Assembly: GCA_022009775.1 (NCBI GenBank)
Contig: CP091723.1
Coordinates: 62,001 to 126,000 of the forward strand
Direction: 5' to 3'
Length of the DNA: 64,000 bases
Source: Christensenella sp.
Lineage (GTDB): Bacteria > Bacillota > Clostridia > Christensenellales > CAG-917
This document shows, one piece after another, positions 43,284 through 52,780 of this stretch; positions within the stretch are counted from its first letter, which is position 1; each line of letters starts with the position of its first letter. Below the pieces are notes generated by a model, which saw only the letters and a list, made by a program, of their open reading frames with translations, did no database searches and was not told the origin of the DNA. The translations under genes and the position numbers were made by a program.

Positions 43284-43766
43284 ATGAAAAAGAAAGTTGA
43301 CATATACACTGACGGAGCATGCTCGGGCAATCCCGGTATCGGCGGCTGGGGCGTTGTTATGCTCTACAAAGGACATAAAAAAGAAGAAAGCGGTGCTGAA
43401 TCGTCTACGACGAACAACCGTATGGAACTCACCGCCATCATACAAGGACTGAAAATGCTCAAAGAGCCGTGCATCGTCACAGTGTACAGCGACAGCGCAT
43501 ATTCCGTCGAGCCGTTTCTCAAAGGTTGGATAAACGGCTGGGTTATGAAAGGTTGGCGCACGGCAAGCAAAGACGAAGTGAAAAACGTCGATTTGTGGAA
43601 GGAACTTCTCTCCCTTATGCAAATCCACGAAGTGTCCTACGTGAAAGTCAAAGGTCATGCCGACAACGAACTTAACAACAGATGCGATTATCTTGCCAGA
43701 ACCGCAATCAAGAAACTTCAAAAATCGATACCGGCAAGTATTCCGCCGATTCCCGACGGAATTTGA
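43284..43766 (+). CDS. rnhA: Ribonuclease HI
   Basis: RNase HI (160 residues) cuts RNA in RNA-DNA hybrids. The active-site residues are visible: Asp in YTDGACSGNPG near residue 9, Glu in NRMELTA near 47, Asp in YSDSAYS near 69, His in VKGHADN near 123 and Asp in NNRCDYLA near 133. The basic handle (WINGWVMKGWRTASKDEVKN) is that of the E. coli type. The start is the ATG at 43284; an in-frame GTG five codons earlier overlaps the -10 box. Confidence 0.95.
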   Translation: MKKKVDIYTDGACSGNPGIGGWGVVMLYKGHKKEESGAESSTTNNRMELTAIIQGLKMLKEPCIVTVYSDSAYSVEPFLKGWINGWVMKGWRTASKDEVKNVDLWKELLSLMQIHEVSYVKVKGHADNELNNRCDYLARTAIKKLQKSIPASIPPIPDGI

Positions 43767-43872
43767 ATTAAGTGCGTTAGATTACGGAAAAGTCTATATC
43801 TAAAATCAAAATCAAATTTATATAAAGAAAAAAATACCGTTACGTACGAGATAAAAAAAAGGAGAAGCGAAT

Positions 43873-44374
43873 ATGAAAAAATTCAACAAAAAACCTCTCT
43901 TGTTCCTTGTTCCCGTCGGAATTCTTGAAATCATACTTTTGGTGTTGGAGTGCCTGCCAAACGGCATTGAAATGAAATTTAAATGGCCGATTGATGAGAA
44001 TTCAACTATTTTTGCATCTAAAACGGAGTATTTTTTCTTATTTCAGCGCAATGCCCTACGGCTACGGCAATGTTGCGCCACTCTTTATCGGCATATTGAC
44101 AATCGCAATAATTTTGCTGTGGCTCGTCAATCTTTTTGTGCTAAAACGCGGATTGAACGTAGCAATTTTCACCCTTACGATGATCAAATTTGTGCTAGTT
44201 TGCGTGGAATTTATCTTTTCACAAACATGGGTAAACTGGACAGTGTTTGCAATCGCAACCGTGTGCGCGATATACGAGATTGTAAAAACCATTGTCAACA
44301 AAGAGTTCTCAAAAAAATACGGAAAAGACGAATATGTGCAAGGAGACTCCCCTGCCGAATCAGTCAGCGAGTAA
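43873..44374 (+). CDS. Small membrane protein of unknown function (frameshift)
   Basis: The reconstructed protein has about 166 residues with four hydrophobic segments: LLFLVPVGILEIILLVLE, PLFIGILTIAIILLWLVNLF, VAIFTLTMIKFVLVCVEFIF and WTVFAIATVCAIYEIV. The break near 44035 is removed by taking one T from a T6 run, giving KTEYFSYFSAMPYGYG. A strong AGGAG site precedes the ATG. The C-terminus is charged. I recognise no family. It follows rnhA after 106 bases in the same direction. Confidence 0.7.
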
Positions 44375-44487
44375 TAAAACACTGCAACTAGATATCAAAC
44401 AACATAAACAAAAGAAAATAATCGCAAAACAACAATTGCAACAACTAGCGTTAATAAGCGCAACAAAACAATAACAACCAAACCAAC

Positions 44488-44519
44488 AAAAAACCACCGA
44501 TTGCTCGGTGGTTTTTGTT
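44488..44519. terminator. Bidirectional Rho-independent terminator
   Basis: AAAACCACCGA (44490-44500) and TCGGTGGTTTT (44505-44515) form an 11-bp stem with loop TTGC, with A runs on the left and T runs on the right. It serves the plus-strand membrane gene and the minus-strand ispH-rpsA fusion. Confidence 0.88.
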
Positions 44520-44532
44520 TATAAAGTAAGGA

Positions 44533-46872
44533 TTATTCAGCAGGTTCTTCAACTTTCTTCTTGCGAGTGGTTTTCTTTGCGGGTTCTTCCGCTTCGTCTG
44601 CAAGATTGAGATTGAGATTCTTGAACAAATCACCGAGAGTTGCGCTGGAAGAACCGGACACCCATTCTTTGGGTTCGTTGGACGCTTCCTTCTTCGCACC
44701 GCGGCGTTCGCGTTTGTTTTCGCCGTCTGCAACTTTTTGTTCAAACTTCTTGACTCTGGAAGATCTCTTTGCAGCCTTTTCTTCATCGGTTGCTTCTTCG
44801 TTTGCTTCGGTTGCTTGAGTTTCTTCGGGTGCAGGAAGCAATTCCTTGATGGAAAGAGTGATGCGGTTGTCATCGAAACCGATGATCTTCGCTTCGACTT
44901 CTTGACCGACGGTCAATGCTTCGTTTGCATCCTTGATCCAGTTGTGAGAAATTTGAGATACGTGAACGAGTCCGTCAACGCCATCGTCGATGGAGACGAA
45001 TGCACCGTACGGGAAGATTCTTTCGACTTTGCCCTTGATGACCGTGCCGACGGGGAACTTCTCCGCAGCGACTTCATAAGGTTTCTTTTGGAGTTGCTTG
45101 TAACCGAGAGAGATTTTGCCGGTTTCTCTGTCCATTTTGAGAACTACGAAGTCATAGCTTTCACCGATGGTGAGAACGGTGCTGGGATCGGTGATCTTGT
45201 TCCAAGAAAGTTCGGAGATGTGCGCAAGGCAATCAAATCCGCGAACGTTTACGAATGCGCCGAATTGCGTGAATCTCTTCACTTTGCCGGTGACGATGTC
45301 GTGAACATGGATGTTGTTCCAGAACAAATCTTCTTTTTCTTTCTTTTCTCTTTCGAGAATGATGCGTTGAGACGCAAAGAGATATCTTGATTTCTTTTGG
45401 GGTTTATCTTCGTTTTGGGTCGCTTCTTCGCCTTCAACGGTTGTTGCTTCTTTTTCCTTCGGGGGCATAAGTGTCAAGCGGAGAGTTTTGCCTTTGTAAT
45501 CTTCGAGATTGCTGACGTAGCCCATTCTGATTTGGCTTGCGGGCACGAAGATTGTGTATTGACCGAGTCTGCCGCGGAGACCGCCCTTGACGACTTCCGT
45601 CATAGTCAAAGAGAATTCGCCTTGAGCAAGAGCCTTTTCTGCTTCTGCTTCTTCTTGACGGATTGCGTCAACGTCTTTCTTGGAAAGGGAGACGTACTCT
45701 TTGTTGACAGCCAAGATGGTTGCTTGAATTTCGTCGCCTTCTTTGAAATCGGCAGGATTGTAATTGCCGTCCAAAGTTGCTTCGCTCTTGTCAATAAAAC
45801 CGTCTTTCTTGCCGCCGATTGCAACGTAAATACCGTTGTCGCCTGCGCTGATGACTTTGCCTTTGATGCGTTTGCCGACTTTGTAGTTGGTGTAACCCAC
45901 GGAGTTTGCAGATTTCATAAGGTCTGCCATAGTGGTAGGTTCTTTTTCTTCAGCGTTTGTTTGCTCTTGAAGCGTTGCCTCGTTTTTCACTTCAGTTTCG
46001 ACTGTTTCCACAGCGTTCTTTTGAGTTTCACTCATAAGTTGTGTTACCTCCTGTATCAACCACGGCGGAGTTGACGCTCCTGCGACAATTGATACACTTT
46101 GAATATCCTTGAAAAATTTTGTTTGATTCAGTGCGTCGCTCACGCTCTCGACAAAATACGTATCGGGATTGACTTGTTTTGCCACTTCGTACAAACGTCT
46201 CGTGTTTGCGCTCGTGTGGCTGCCCAAAACCAAAACCGCTCCGCCCTTTGCCGCAAGAGCACGCGCTTCGTCCTGTTTCACTTTTGTAGTATAACAAATA
46301 GTATTGAAAATGCCAACTAAATTACCGTGTTTTTTTTCAAAATTCTTTGCATTTTCTTCTATTTTTTCAAATTTTTCGGGCAAAATGGTCGTTTGAAACA
46401 AAATCGACGTATTTTCGTCTCCGATTTTCAGGTCTTCATCGTCTCTGACCACTCTGACTGTGTCCCCCGCATACGACGCAACGCCTATGACTTCGTCGTG
46501 ATTTTTATCGCCCACGATGATTATATCGTCGCCTGCGATTCGTCTTTCGTCCGCAATTTTCTGATTGCGCTTGACGACTGGACATGTCGCGTCGAAAAGA
46601 ATCACTCCGCGCTCTTGAAGACTATCCTGCAACTCTTTTGTTATACCGTGCGCGCGAATGAGAACGACATCGCCTTTTTTGAGTTGCGATTCGTCTTTTA
46701 CGTCAACACAAATCGCGCCCTTATCTTGTAGATATTGCGTGACGAGTTCGTTGTGCACGAGTTCTCCGAGCGTATAAATTTTTCCGTATTTTTCAACGAG
46801 TTCCAACGCTTTGTCAAACGCGCTTTTCACTCCCTTACAAAATCCGGCGTGTTTTGCAACGACAACTTTCAT
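44533..46872 (-). CDS. ispH: Fusion of IspH (HMBPP reductase) and ribosomal protein S1
   Basis: A 779-residue two-function protein. Residues 1-282 are IspH, which makes IPP and DMAPP in the last MEP step; its [4Fe-4S] ligands are Cys12 (AGFCKGV), a Cys in FDATCPVV near 95 and one in NTICYTT near 193. After an acidic linker (about 283-325) come four S1 domains near 335-405, 415-480, 530-605 and 615-690 (for example GYVAIGG-type GIYVAIGGKKDGFI, QFGAFVNVRGFDCLAHISELSW, YGAFVSIDDGVDGLVHVSQIS), then a charged tail. The IspH-S1 fusion is known from Clostridia. The start is 74 bases after the cmk-plsC gene. Confidence 0.95.
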   Translation of the reverse strand: MKVVVAKHAGFCKGVKSAFDKALELVEKYGKIYTLGELVHNELVTQYLQDKGAICVDVKDESQLKKGDVVLIRAHGITKELQDSLQERGVILFDATCPVVKRNQKIADERRIAGDDIIIVGDKNHDEVIGVASYAGDTVRVVRDDEDLKIGDENTSILFQTTILPEKFEKIEENAKNFEKKHGNLVGIFNTICYTTKVKQDEARALAAKGGAVLVLGSHTSANTRRLYEVAKQVNPDTYFVESVSDALNQTKFFKDIQSVSIVAGASTPPWLIQEVTQLMSETQKNAVETVETEVKNEATLQEQTNAEEKEPTTMADLMKSANSVGYTNYKVGKRIKGKVISAGDNGIYVAIGGKKDGFIDKSEATLDGNYNPADFKEGDEIQATILAVNKEYVSLSKKDVDAIRQEEAEAEKALAQGEFSLTMTEVVKGGLRGRLGQYTIFVPASQIRMGYVSNLEDYKGKTLRLTLMPPKEKEATTVEGEEATQNEDKPQKKSRYLFASQRIILEREKKEKEDLFWNNIHVHDIVTGKVKRFTQFGAFVNVRGFDCLAHISELSWNKITDPSTVLTIGESYDFVVLKMDRETGKISLGYKQLQKKPYEVAAEKFPVGTVIKGKVERIFPYGAFVSIDDGVDGLVHVSQISHNWIKDANEALTVGQEVEAKIIGFDDNRITLSIKELLPAPEETQATEANEEATDEEKAAKRSSRVKKFEQKVADGENKRERRGAKKEASNEPKEWVSGSSSATLGDLFKNLNLNLADEAEEPAKKTTRKKKVEEPAE

Positions 46873-46946
46873 TTTATCTCTCTATTGCTCCGAAAGAGCG
46901 TATTTTTAATATCGCGCCGTTGCTGTACGGCGCGAATTTCGGTTGT

Positions 46947-48386
46947 TTATTTATCTTTCTTTGCGGCTTTTTTTAGTTTCTTGCCGTATCTCGTGTTGTT
47001 CTCGACGTATTCGTTGCAAAGACGGCGAGTCTCGTCCATCTTTTCGCGGATAAGTTCGGTTGCCTTGTGGTTTTCTTCGGGCGTTTTTGCACCATAGAAC
47101 TCTTCGAGCGTGAACGGCTCTCCGACGTACAACCAGTTTTTGCGGAACGCCTTTGGCGAACGATAGTAAATCATCGGGACGACGGGAACTTTGGTTTTTA
47201 TTGCAAATCTTGCCGTGCCCGTCTTAAACTCCGCCATATCTTGCGTGCCTTCTTTGTTGCGCGTACCTTCGGGGAAAATGAGCAACTGTTTATCCGATTT
47301 GAGCACTCTCATCACCTGTTTGACGGATTCTATATCCGCTTCTCCGCGGCGAACGGGAATCGCACCCATTTTGTGCAAAAACCACCCCGCAATCGGATTT
47401 TGGAACAATTCGTATTTTGCAAGTGCATGCGCTTCTTTTTTGAAAAGTACGAAATACGGAATCATTGAATCCATCTTCGAGTAGTGATTGCACGTGAAAA
47501 GTGCGCCTTTGACTTTCTTTGCGTTTTCCGCGCCGACAACTTTCGTTGGCCATACGAGCATTTGAATCGGGCGCAAAATCACTCTCAAAAATCTGTATAT
47601 CACAAAACTTTTTTCGGGCTTGTAATACTTCTTGATTCTTTCGAGAGTCTTTTGCGGCATATCGCAACTATGAATAATCGTGCTATGCTCTTTTTCGGTG
47701 TTCTGATGGGTTGAATCGTCTTTTTTCGTCTTGATATGCACAACTTCTTTTACGTGCGCCACAACGTCGTCTATGCTCATGGACGTGGTGTCCACAAAGT
47801 CAGCGTCTTCCGCTTGTTTGAGCGGAGCGACGGCTCTGTGCGAATCGTTGTAGTCACGCTTGATTATATCTTGCAAAAGCGTGTCGAAATCCACTTCTTC
47901 GCCCTTTGCCTTGAGTTCGTCAAATCTTCTTCTCGCTCTCTCTTCGGGAGTTGCGGTAAGGAAGAATTTGCAGTTTGCGTCAGGCAAGACGAAAGTGCCT
48001 ATATCTCTGCCGTCAAGCACAACGTCGTGCTTTTTTGCGAAATCGCGTTGCAAATCCACCATTTTGTATCTCACGCACGGCAATGCGGAGATATCGCTTG
48101 CGGCTTTTGACATATAATGTTCGCGAAGATACGGAGTCGTATTCACACCGTTGACAATGATTTGTTGCGCGCCGTCCTTATACTCGATGTTCATTTGAAG
48201 ATTTTCGAGCATTTTGGCAACATTTTCTTCGTCTTTGACGTCAATGCCTTGGCTTATGGCATAATATGCCGTAGCTCTGTACATCGCGCCAGTGTCAAGA
48301 TAGATGATGCCGAGATCTTTTGCAACGGCTTTTGCTATCGTGCTTTTGCCTGCGCCGGCAGGTCCGTCGATTGCTATATTTATCAT
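46947..48386 (-). CDS. cmk: Fusion of cytidylate kinase and 1-acylglycerol-3-phosphate acyltransferase
   Basis: A 479-residue fused protein. Residues 1-218 are (d)CMP kinase: P-loop GPAGAGKST (8-16), LDTGAMYRATAYYAI, VVLDGRDIGTFVLP and the RRFDEL-type lid. A polar linker follows (about 220-260). Residues about 280-460 are a PlsC-type acyltransferase with the HX4D motif in CNHYSKMDSM, the FPEGTRNKEG motif and VPVVPMIYY. In many Clostridia cmk, plsC and ispH-rpsA are adjacent genes; here the first two are joined in one frame. The stop of the next gene upstream lies 129 bases away. It probably forms a transcript with ispH-rpsA. Confidence 0.93.
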   Translation of the reverse strand: MINIAIDGPAGAGKSTIAKAVAKDLGIIYLDTGAMYRATAYYAISQGIDVKDEENVAKMLENLQMNIEYKDGAQQIIVNGVNTTPYLREHYMSKAASDISALPCVRYKMVDLQRDFAKKHDVVLDGRDIGTFVLPDANCKFFLTATPEERARRRFDELKAKGEEVDFDTLLQDIIKRDYNDSHRAVAPLKQAEDADFVDTTSMSIDDVVAHVKEVVHIKTKKDDSTHQNTEKEHSTIIHSCDMPQKTLERIKKYYKPEKSFVIYRFLRVILRPIQMLVWPTKVVGAENAKKVKGALFTCNHYSKMDSMIPYFVLFKKEAHALAKYELFQNPIAGWFLHKMGAIPVRRGEADIESVKQVMRVLKSDKQLLIFPEGTRNKEGTQDMAEFKTGTARFAIKTKVPVVPMIYYRSPKAFRKNWLYVGEPFTLEEFYGAKTPEENHKATELIREKMDETRRLCNEYVENNTRYGKKLKKAAKKDK

Positions 48387-48515
48387 ATTCCCTCCGAAAA
48401 ACGAGAAAATTTTCTTTCTTTTGTCGTGCGGTCAAAACATCGATTCTGATATTTATTCAATATTTTCGTTATTCTAACCGCTTGTTTTTGTATTTTCAAG
48501 CAAGTTTTGATTGCT

Positions 48516-49736
48516 TTATGCCATTTTTTTGACGATATCGCGCGCAGCGCACACACCCGTTGCAAACGCAAGTTGCAGATTGAATCCGCCCGTGAGCGCG
48601 TCTATATCGAGAGTTTCGCCCACAAAATACAATCCGTCAACCGTTTTGCACTCACAAGTGGGTTTCAACCCCTTTACGTCCACTCCCCCTGCCGTAACGA
48701 TTGCTTCGGTGAACGGAGCAAGTCCGGCAACGTCAAAAGTGAGATTTTTGAGCGTATACACGAGTTTTTCACGCTCTTGTTTTGTGATTGAATTGACCTT
48801 TTTGCTTTCCTGTATCCCTGCGCGTTTGATGACGTACGAGTTGAGCCTTTCGGGCAAAAGCGCACGAGTAACGTTCTTTATATCCTGGTTTTTGCGATCG
48901 TCGAAATCACGCAATATACGCTTGTCGAGCGTGTCGGCGTCAAGCGCAGGTTTTAGGTCGAGAGAAAGCGTAACTTTGCTTTTTCTGTTGATATACGACG
49001 AAGTCATAAGTGCAATCGGTCCTGACACTCCCCTTTGCGTGAAGAGCATTTCTCCGAACTCGCTCGATATCTCCTTGCCGTTCTCGTCGTACGCCGTGAG
49101 CGTCACGTTTTTAAGGGATATTCCCTGCAACGACGATACGTTTTGCGCAAGGATAATCGGCACGAGCGCCTGCCTTGGCTCCACAATATTCAGTCCGAAG
49201 TTTTTCGCGAATTTATATCCGTCGCCCGTCGAGCCTGTGGATTGATAGCTATATCCGCCCGTTGCAACGATGACTTTGTCGCAAATCTCGTCTTTCATGT
49301 CGGTTTTCACGACAAATCCGCCGTCAGTCTTGTCTATGGACAGCACTTGCGTGTTCAGTTTCACTTGCACGCCGCATCTTTTCATCTCGATTTCAAGCGT
49401 CTTTATCACGTCGCTTGACTTTTGTGAAAACGGAAAAACCCTGTTGCCACGCTCGACGACGAGTTCCAGCCCCGCGTTTTCAAAAAACTCCATCGTATCC
49501 TGCGGCGTAAAGCCGTATATTGCGGATTTCAAGAACTTTTCGCCGTGCACCACGTTGTCGAACATCTCTTGAATCTCGCAATCGTTGGTCACGTTGCAGC
49601 GGCCTTTGCCGGTTATGAATATTTTTTTGCCGAGTTTCTCGTTTTTTTCAAGCAAAACGACGTCGATTCCGCCTTTTGCAAGAACGATTGCCGACATCAT
49701 TCCCGCCGCGCCGCCACCGATAACGCAAACTCTCAT
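48516..49736 (-). CDS. BaiN/YhiN-like flavoprotein (HI0933 family)
   Basis: A 406-residue FAD protein. The N-terminal dinucleotide motif is VIGGGAAGMM, followed by LLEKNEKLGKKIFITGKGRCNVTND, the mark of this family. The YSYQSTGSTGDGYKFAKNFG and GETLDIDALTGGFNLQLAF-type blocks lie in the middle and C-terminus. Relatives include BaiN and uncharacterised aminoacetone oxidase-like proteins; the substrate here is unknown. It overlaps surE by 4 bases and precedes cmk-plsC, an order found in other Clostridia. Confidence 0.88.
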   Translation of the reverse strand: MRVCVIGGGAAGMMSAIVLAKGGIDVVLLEKNEKLGKKIFITGKGRCNVTNDCEIQEMFDNVVHGEKFLKSAIYGFTPQDTMEFFENAGLELVVERGNRVFPFSQKSSDVIKTLEIEMKRCGVQVKLNTQVLSIDKTDGGFVVKTDMKDEICDKVIVATGGYSYQSTGSTGDGYKFAKNFGLNIVEPRQALVPIILAQNVSSLQGISLKNVTLTAYDENGKEISSEFGEMLFTQRGVSGPIALMTSSYINRKSKVTLSLDLKPALDADTLDKRILRDFDDRKNQDIKNVTRALLPERLNSYVIKRAGIQESKKVNSITKQEREKLVYTLKNLTFDVAGLAPFTEAIVTAGGVDVKGLKPTCECKTVDGLYFVGETLDIDALTGGFNLQLAFATGVCAARDIVKKMA

Positions 49737-50494
49737 AGCGCAAACTCCGCGTCTTTTAGACGCGCCATTGCTTCTTTGTCCGTTGCAAGCATTTGAACGG
49801 GAGTTATCGTTATGTATCCGCGGTCGAGCTGATAGCAGTCTCCGCCGGCGATTTCGTCTTCGTGCTTATATGCGTGACCGTCAACGTAATATTTTTCAAC
49901 GCCGTTTTCGTCAACCTGCGAGAAATATTTTTCGTCGTACGGCTGATAGGCAACGGGTGCGATTTTGACGCCTTTTATATTCTCGGGTTTCGTGTCGGGA
50001 ATATTCACGTTTATCGTCACGTTTTCAGTTGCAAACGACAAGAGTTTTTCAAGATTTCTCGCAATGAAATCCGCCGCAAACTCATACTCGTCCGTATGAT
50101 GCGTGCGAAGCGAAACCGCAATAGACGGCACACGCTGGAAAGTGCCTTCCTGCGCCGCGCCGAACGTTCCCGAAAATATAATATCGCTGCCTGCGTTGAG
50201 CGTGGTGTTTATGCCGGACACAACTGCGTCGATTTTCATGTCTTTGAGCAGATATTTTATGCCGAAAAGCACGCAATCTGCGGGCGATCCGCTCACCGAC
50301 CACGTTTTTATGCCGTCAAGCTCGTCTTCGTATTTGTACGTTATGCCGCTGAAAAAACTCACTGAATGCGACGTACCGGAACGCTCCCCCATAGGCGCAA
50401 CAACGAAAATTTCGTTGTCCTTTGCAAGTCTTGCCGCAAGTTTTTTTATTCCGACGGCACTGAAACCGTCGTCGTTTGCAATAAGTATATTCAT
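49733..50494 (-). CDS. surE: 5'-nucleotidase SurE
   Basis: SurE (253 residues) is a metal-dependent nucleoside monophosphate phosphatase. The N-terminal metal site is ILIANDDGFSAVGI. VAPMGERSGTSHSVSF, TWSVSGSPADCVLFG, VVSGINTTLNAGSDIIFSGTFGAA and AREGTF-like AQEGTFQRVPSIAVS are family blocks. The length is normal. It overlaps the flavoprotein gene and follows the rluB-type gene by 54 bases. Confidence 0.95.
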   Translation of the reverse strand: MNILIANDDGFSAVGIKKLAARLAKDNEIFVVAPMGERSGTSHSVSFFSGITYKYEDELDGIKTWSVSGSPADCVLFGIKYLLKDMKIDAVVSGINTTLNAGSDIIFSGTFGAAQEGTFQRVPSIAVSLRTHHTDEYEFAADFIARNLEKLLSFATENVTINVNIPDTKPENIKGVKIAPVAYQPYDEKYFSQVDENGVEKYYVDGHAYKHEDEIAGGDCYQLDRGYITITPVQMLATDKEAMARLKDAEFAL

Positions 50495-50548
50495 TTCTTC
50501 ACCTGATAAAATTCACGATTTTTGCGACGAACCGCGTTATGCTCGAAT

Positions 50549-51478
50549 TTATTGCGGCACTCTGTCGCACAGACTTTGCAAATACGCAATTTCCATATCG
50601 TTGAGCGGTCTGTACGCTCCGCGAGCAAGTCCGCCGAGTCTCAATTCTCCTATGGCAACGCGCTTTAAGAACACGACTTTCTTTTCGACTGCATCGAACA
50701 TCTTCCTGATTTCACGGTTTTTGCCTTCAAAAATTATCACTTCGAGACGAGTAAACACGTTCTGCATCTCGTCGTCCGCATAGTCGATTGCTTCCCTTGC
50801 CTGCGTGTCTTTGGGATCTATCGTCGCTTTTTTCGAGCCCGAAACTTTTTCGATTCCCGTGACTTTGACTTTGCTTCTTCCGTATTTCACGCCGTCGACC
50901 GTCACGCCTTTTCTGAGTGCGGCAAGATCGCTTTCTTCAATCGTTCCTTCGATTTTCACGACGTAAGTCTTAGGAATTTCGCTGGACGGATGAGTGAGTT
51001 TGTAGGTCAAATTTCCGTCGTTTGTGAGCAAAAGCAAGCCTTCGCTGTCATAATCCAGTCTTCCGACGGGATAAAGTCGCTTGTCTTTGTAGTCCGCACC
51101 GATAAAATCGGTGATGATTTTTCTCGGTTTCGTGTGCTCTTTCTTTTCTTCCACGATGCCCTTTGCCGCAAGTTTTTCGGCGCGATTTGCGATTTCTTCA
51201 AGTTCCTTATCAGTCTTCTTTCTACCGCTCTTGTTGTCTTTCTCTTCATTGAGAGTGGTCACGCATCCTTTCGGTTTGTAAAACAAAAGATAGTCGTAGT
51301 GAGTCACTCTCACCACTTTTTTGCCGTCAACGTAAACGACGTCGCTGTTTTCGTCAACGTCAACGCCGACTTCTCTGACCACTTTTTTATTCACCGTGAC
51401 TCTGCCTTCTTTGACAAGTTCGTCAGCTTTTCTGCGAGAGCATACTCCGCATTCTGCAAGGTATTTGTTGATACGCAT
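50549..51478 (-). CDS. rluB: rRNA pseudouridine synthase, RluB/RsuA type
   Basis: A 309-residue enzyme that makes pseudouridine in large-subunit rRNA. An S4 domain (1-60: INKYLAECGVCSRRKADELV) is followed by the catalytic domain with YPVGRLDYDSEGLLLLTNDG, where the Asp of GRLDYDSEG is the nucleophile, and the C-terminal GKNREIRKMF. Between VTTLNEE and IITDFI there are about 45 extra charged residues (near 85-130), absent from the usual RluB. The start MRINKYLAE fits the family; 27 upstream codons are open but unlikely. RluB and RsuA/RluF cannot be told apart with certainty by eye. Confidence 0.9.
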   Translation of the reverse strand: MRINKYLAECGVCSRRKADELVKEGRVTVNKKVVREVGVDVDENSDVVYVDGKKVVRVTHYDYLLFYKPKGCVTTLNEEKDNKSGRKKTDKELEEIANRAEKLAAKGIVEEKKEHTKPRKIITDFIGADYKDKRLYPVGRLDYDSEGLLLLTNDGNLTYKLTHPSSEIPKTYVVKIEGTIEESDLAALRKGVTVDGVKYGRSKVKVTGIEKVSGSKKATIDPKDTQAREAIDYADDEMQNVFTRLEVIIFEGKNREIRKMFDAVEKKVVFLKRVAIGELRLGGLARGAYRPLNDMEIAYLQSLCDRVPQ

Positions 51479-51613
51479 ATTTTCGCTCCTAACGCGCGCA
51501 AAGGTGGCGTGCGTAAATTTTCTATAAAAAATTATACATAAATTTTCGCTCACGCGCAAGCGAATTGTGCAACCGATACCGCTAAAATGAAAATTTGCAA
51601 CTCAATTACAACG

Positions 51614-51649
51614 AAAAAGCAAAAAAAGAAAAGGCGCGAGAGCCTTTTC
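51614..51649 (-). terminator. Rho-independent terminator after the DacB-like gene
   Basis: GAAAAGGC (51628-51635) and GCCTTTTC (51642-51649) form an 8-bp stem with loop GCGAGA; the minus strand continues with seven U and then CUUUUU. The gap 51479-51709 has no other feature. Confidence 0.8.
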
Positions 51650-51709
51650 AAAATCATTTTCAAATCGTCAAACTAAAACAATCGTTGAATATTTACCGAA
51701 AAACCGAAA

Positions 51710-52765
51710 TCAAAACATAATCAATTTTTCGCTTCCGTCCTTTCTCATAGGATATCGCATATGTGACCAATCGTAGTTTTCAAGAGCATTCAAAGGACAA
51801 TTCACAAAGTTTTTACCGTTTGAAACGATCGCTTCTTCAATAGGTATCATCGCATAGTTGTCAAATGCAAAATCAAGCATTCTAACCGTGTCGTTCCACA
51901 TATCAGAGTGATTGAAAACGACGCTTATAAGTTGCATTCCGTCTCTTTTTGCACCGCCTACGAAACATCTGCCGTCCCTTTTCGTGTAACCAGTCTTCAC
52001 ACCGTTTGCACCATCGTAAGTTTTGAGCAATTTGTTCTTATTTGCAATATATCTCGCTTCACCGTCAACGGTGATTTTTGCCTGTTTTGTGTTTGCTATC
52101 CTGCAAAAGTCCGCGTTTTCGTAAGCGTTTGCGGTTATAAGAGCCATATCGTAGGCGGTCGTATAATGCGTTTTGTCGTCAAGTCCGTGCGGATTTGAAA
52201 AATGAGAGTCAACCGCTCCGACGCTTTTCGCCTTTTGATTCATAAGCGCAGCAAAGTTTCCAACGCTTCCACCCGTTTCGATAGCAAGAGCAACAGCAGC
52301 GTCGTTTCCGCTTCTGAGCATCAACCCCAAAAGCAAATCGCCAACGGTGATTTCTTGCCCTGCTTTCAAATATATCGACGAGCCTTCTACGCCTTCTGCT
52401 TCCTTAGGAACTTTTACGACTTTATCGAGCGGCAAACGTTCGATAACGACGATTGCAGTCAATATCTTCGTCGTGCTTGCAGGGTAGCACTTATCGTGCA
52501 TATTCTCGTCGTATAAAACACGACGGGAACTTTGCTCGATGCACACTGCGCCGCGCCCTTGTTTTTGAAGAACAAACGACTCGTCATTTTTATCGAATAT
52601 CGTCTGTTTTGCCGCATTTTCCAAGTCTGTATTATCGTTATTAACGATTTTTAGAATACTTTTATCGTTTGAAAGCGTATATATACCACTAATTCCGCCA
52701 AAAACGACTAATGCGAAAACTATCAAAATCGCAATGCACAATAAAGATTTTCTAATGATTTTCAC
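51710..52765 (-). CDS. D-alanyl-D-alanine carboxypeptidase (S11 family, DacB-like)
   Basis: A 351-residue penicillin-binding carboxypeptidase. An N-terminal hydrophobic stretch (about 8-30) is a signal peptide or anchor. The active-site motifs are Ser97-x-x-Lys100 (YPASTTK), SGNDAAVAL near 153 and KTGYTKRDGR near 258. It removes the terminal D-Ala from peptidoglycan side chains. The place next to ytfJ, in a sporulation-rich region, suggests a role in spore cortex formation like DacB. The C-terminal beta domain of longer members is missing. Confidence 0.9.
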   Translation of the reverse strand: MKIIRKSLLCIAILIVFALVVFGGISGIYTLSNDKSILKIVNNDNTDLENAAKQTIFDKNDESFVLQKQGRGAVCIEQSSRRVLYDENMHDKCYPASTTKILTAIVVIERLPLDKVVKVPKEAEGVEGSSIYLKAGQEITVGDLLLGLMLRSGNDAAVALAIETGGSVGNFAALMNQKAKSVGAVDSHFSNPHGLDDKTHYTTAYDMALITANAYENADFCRIANTKQAKITVDGEARYIANKNKLLKTYDGANGVKTGYTKRDGRCFVGGAKRDGMQLISVVFNHSDMWNDTVRMLDFAFDNYAMIPIEEAIVSNGKNFVNCPLNALENYDWSHMRYPMRKDGSEKLIMF

Positions 52766-52780
52766 AACTTCACCGCCTTT

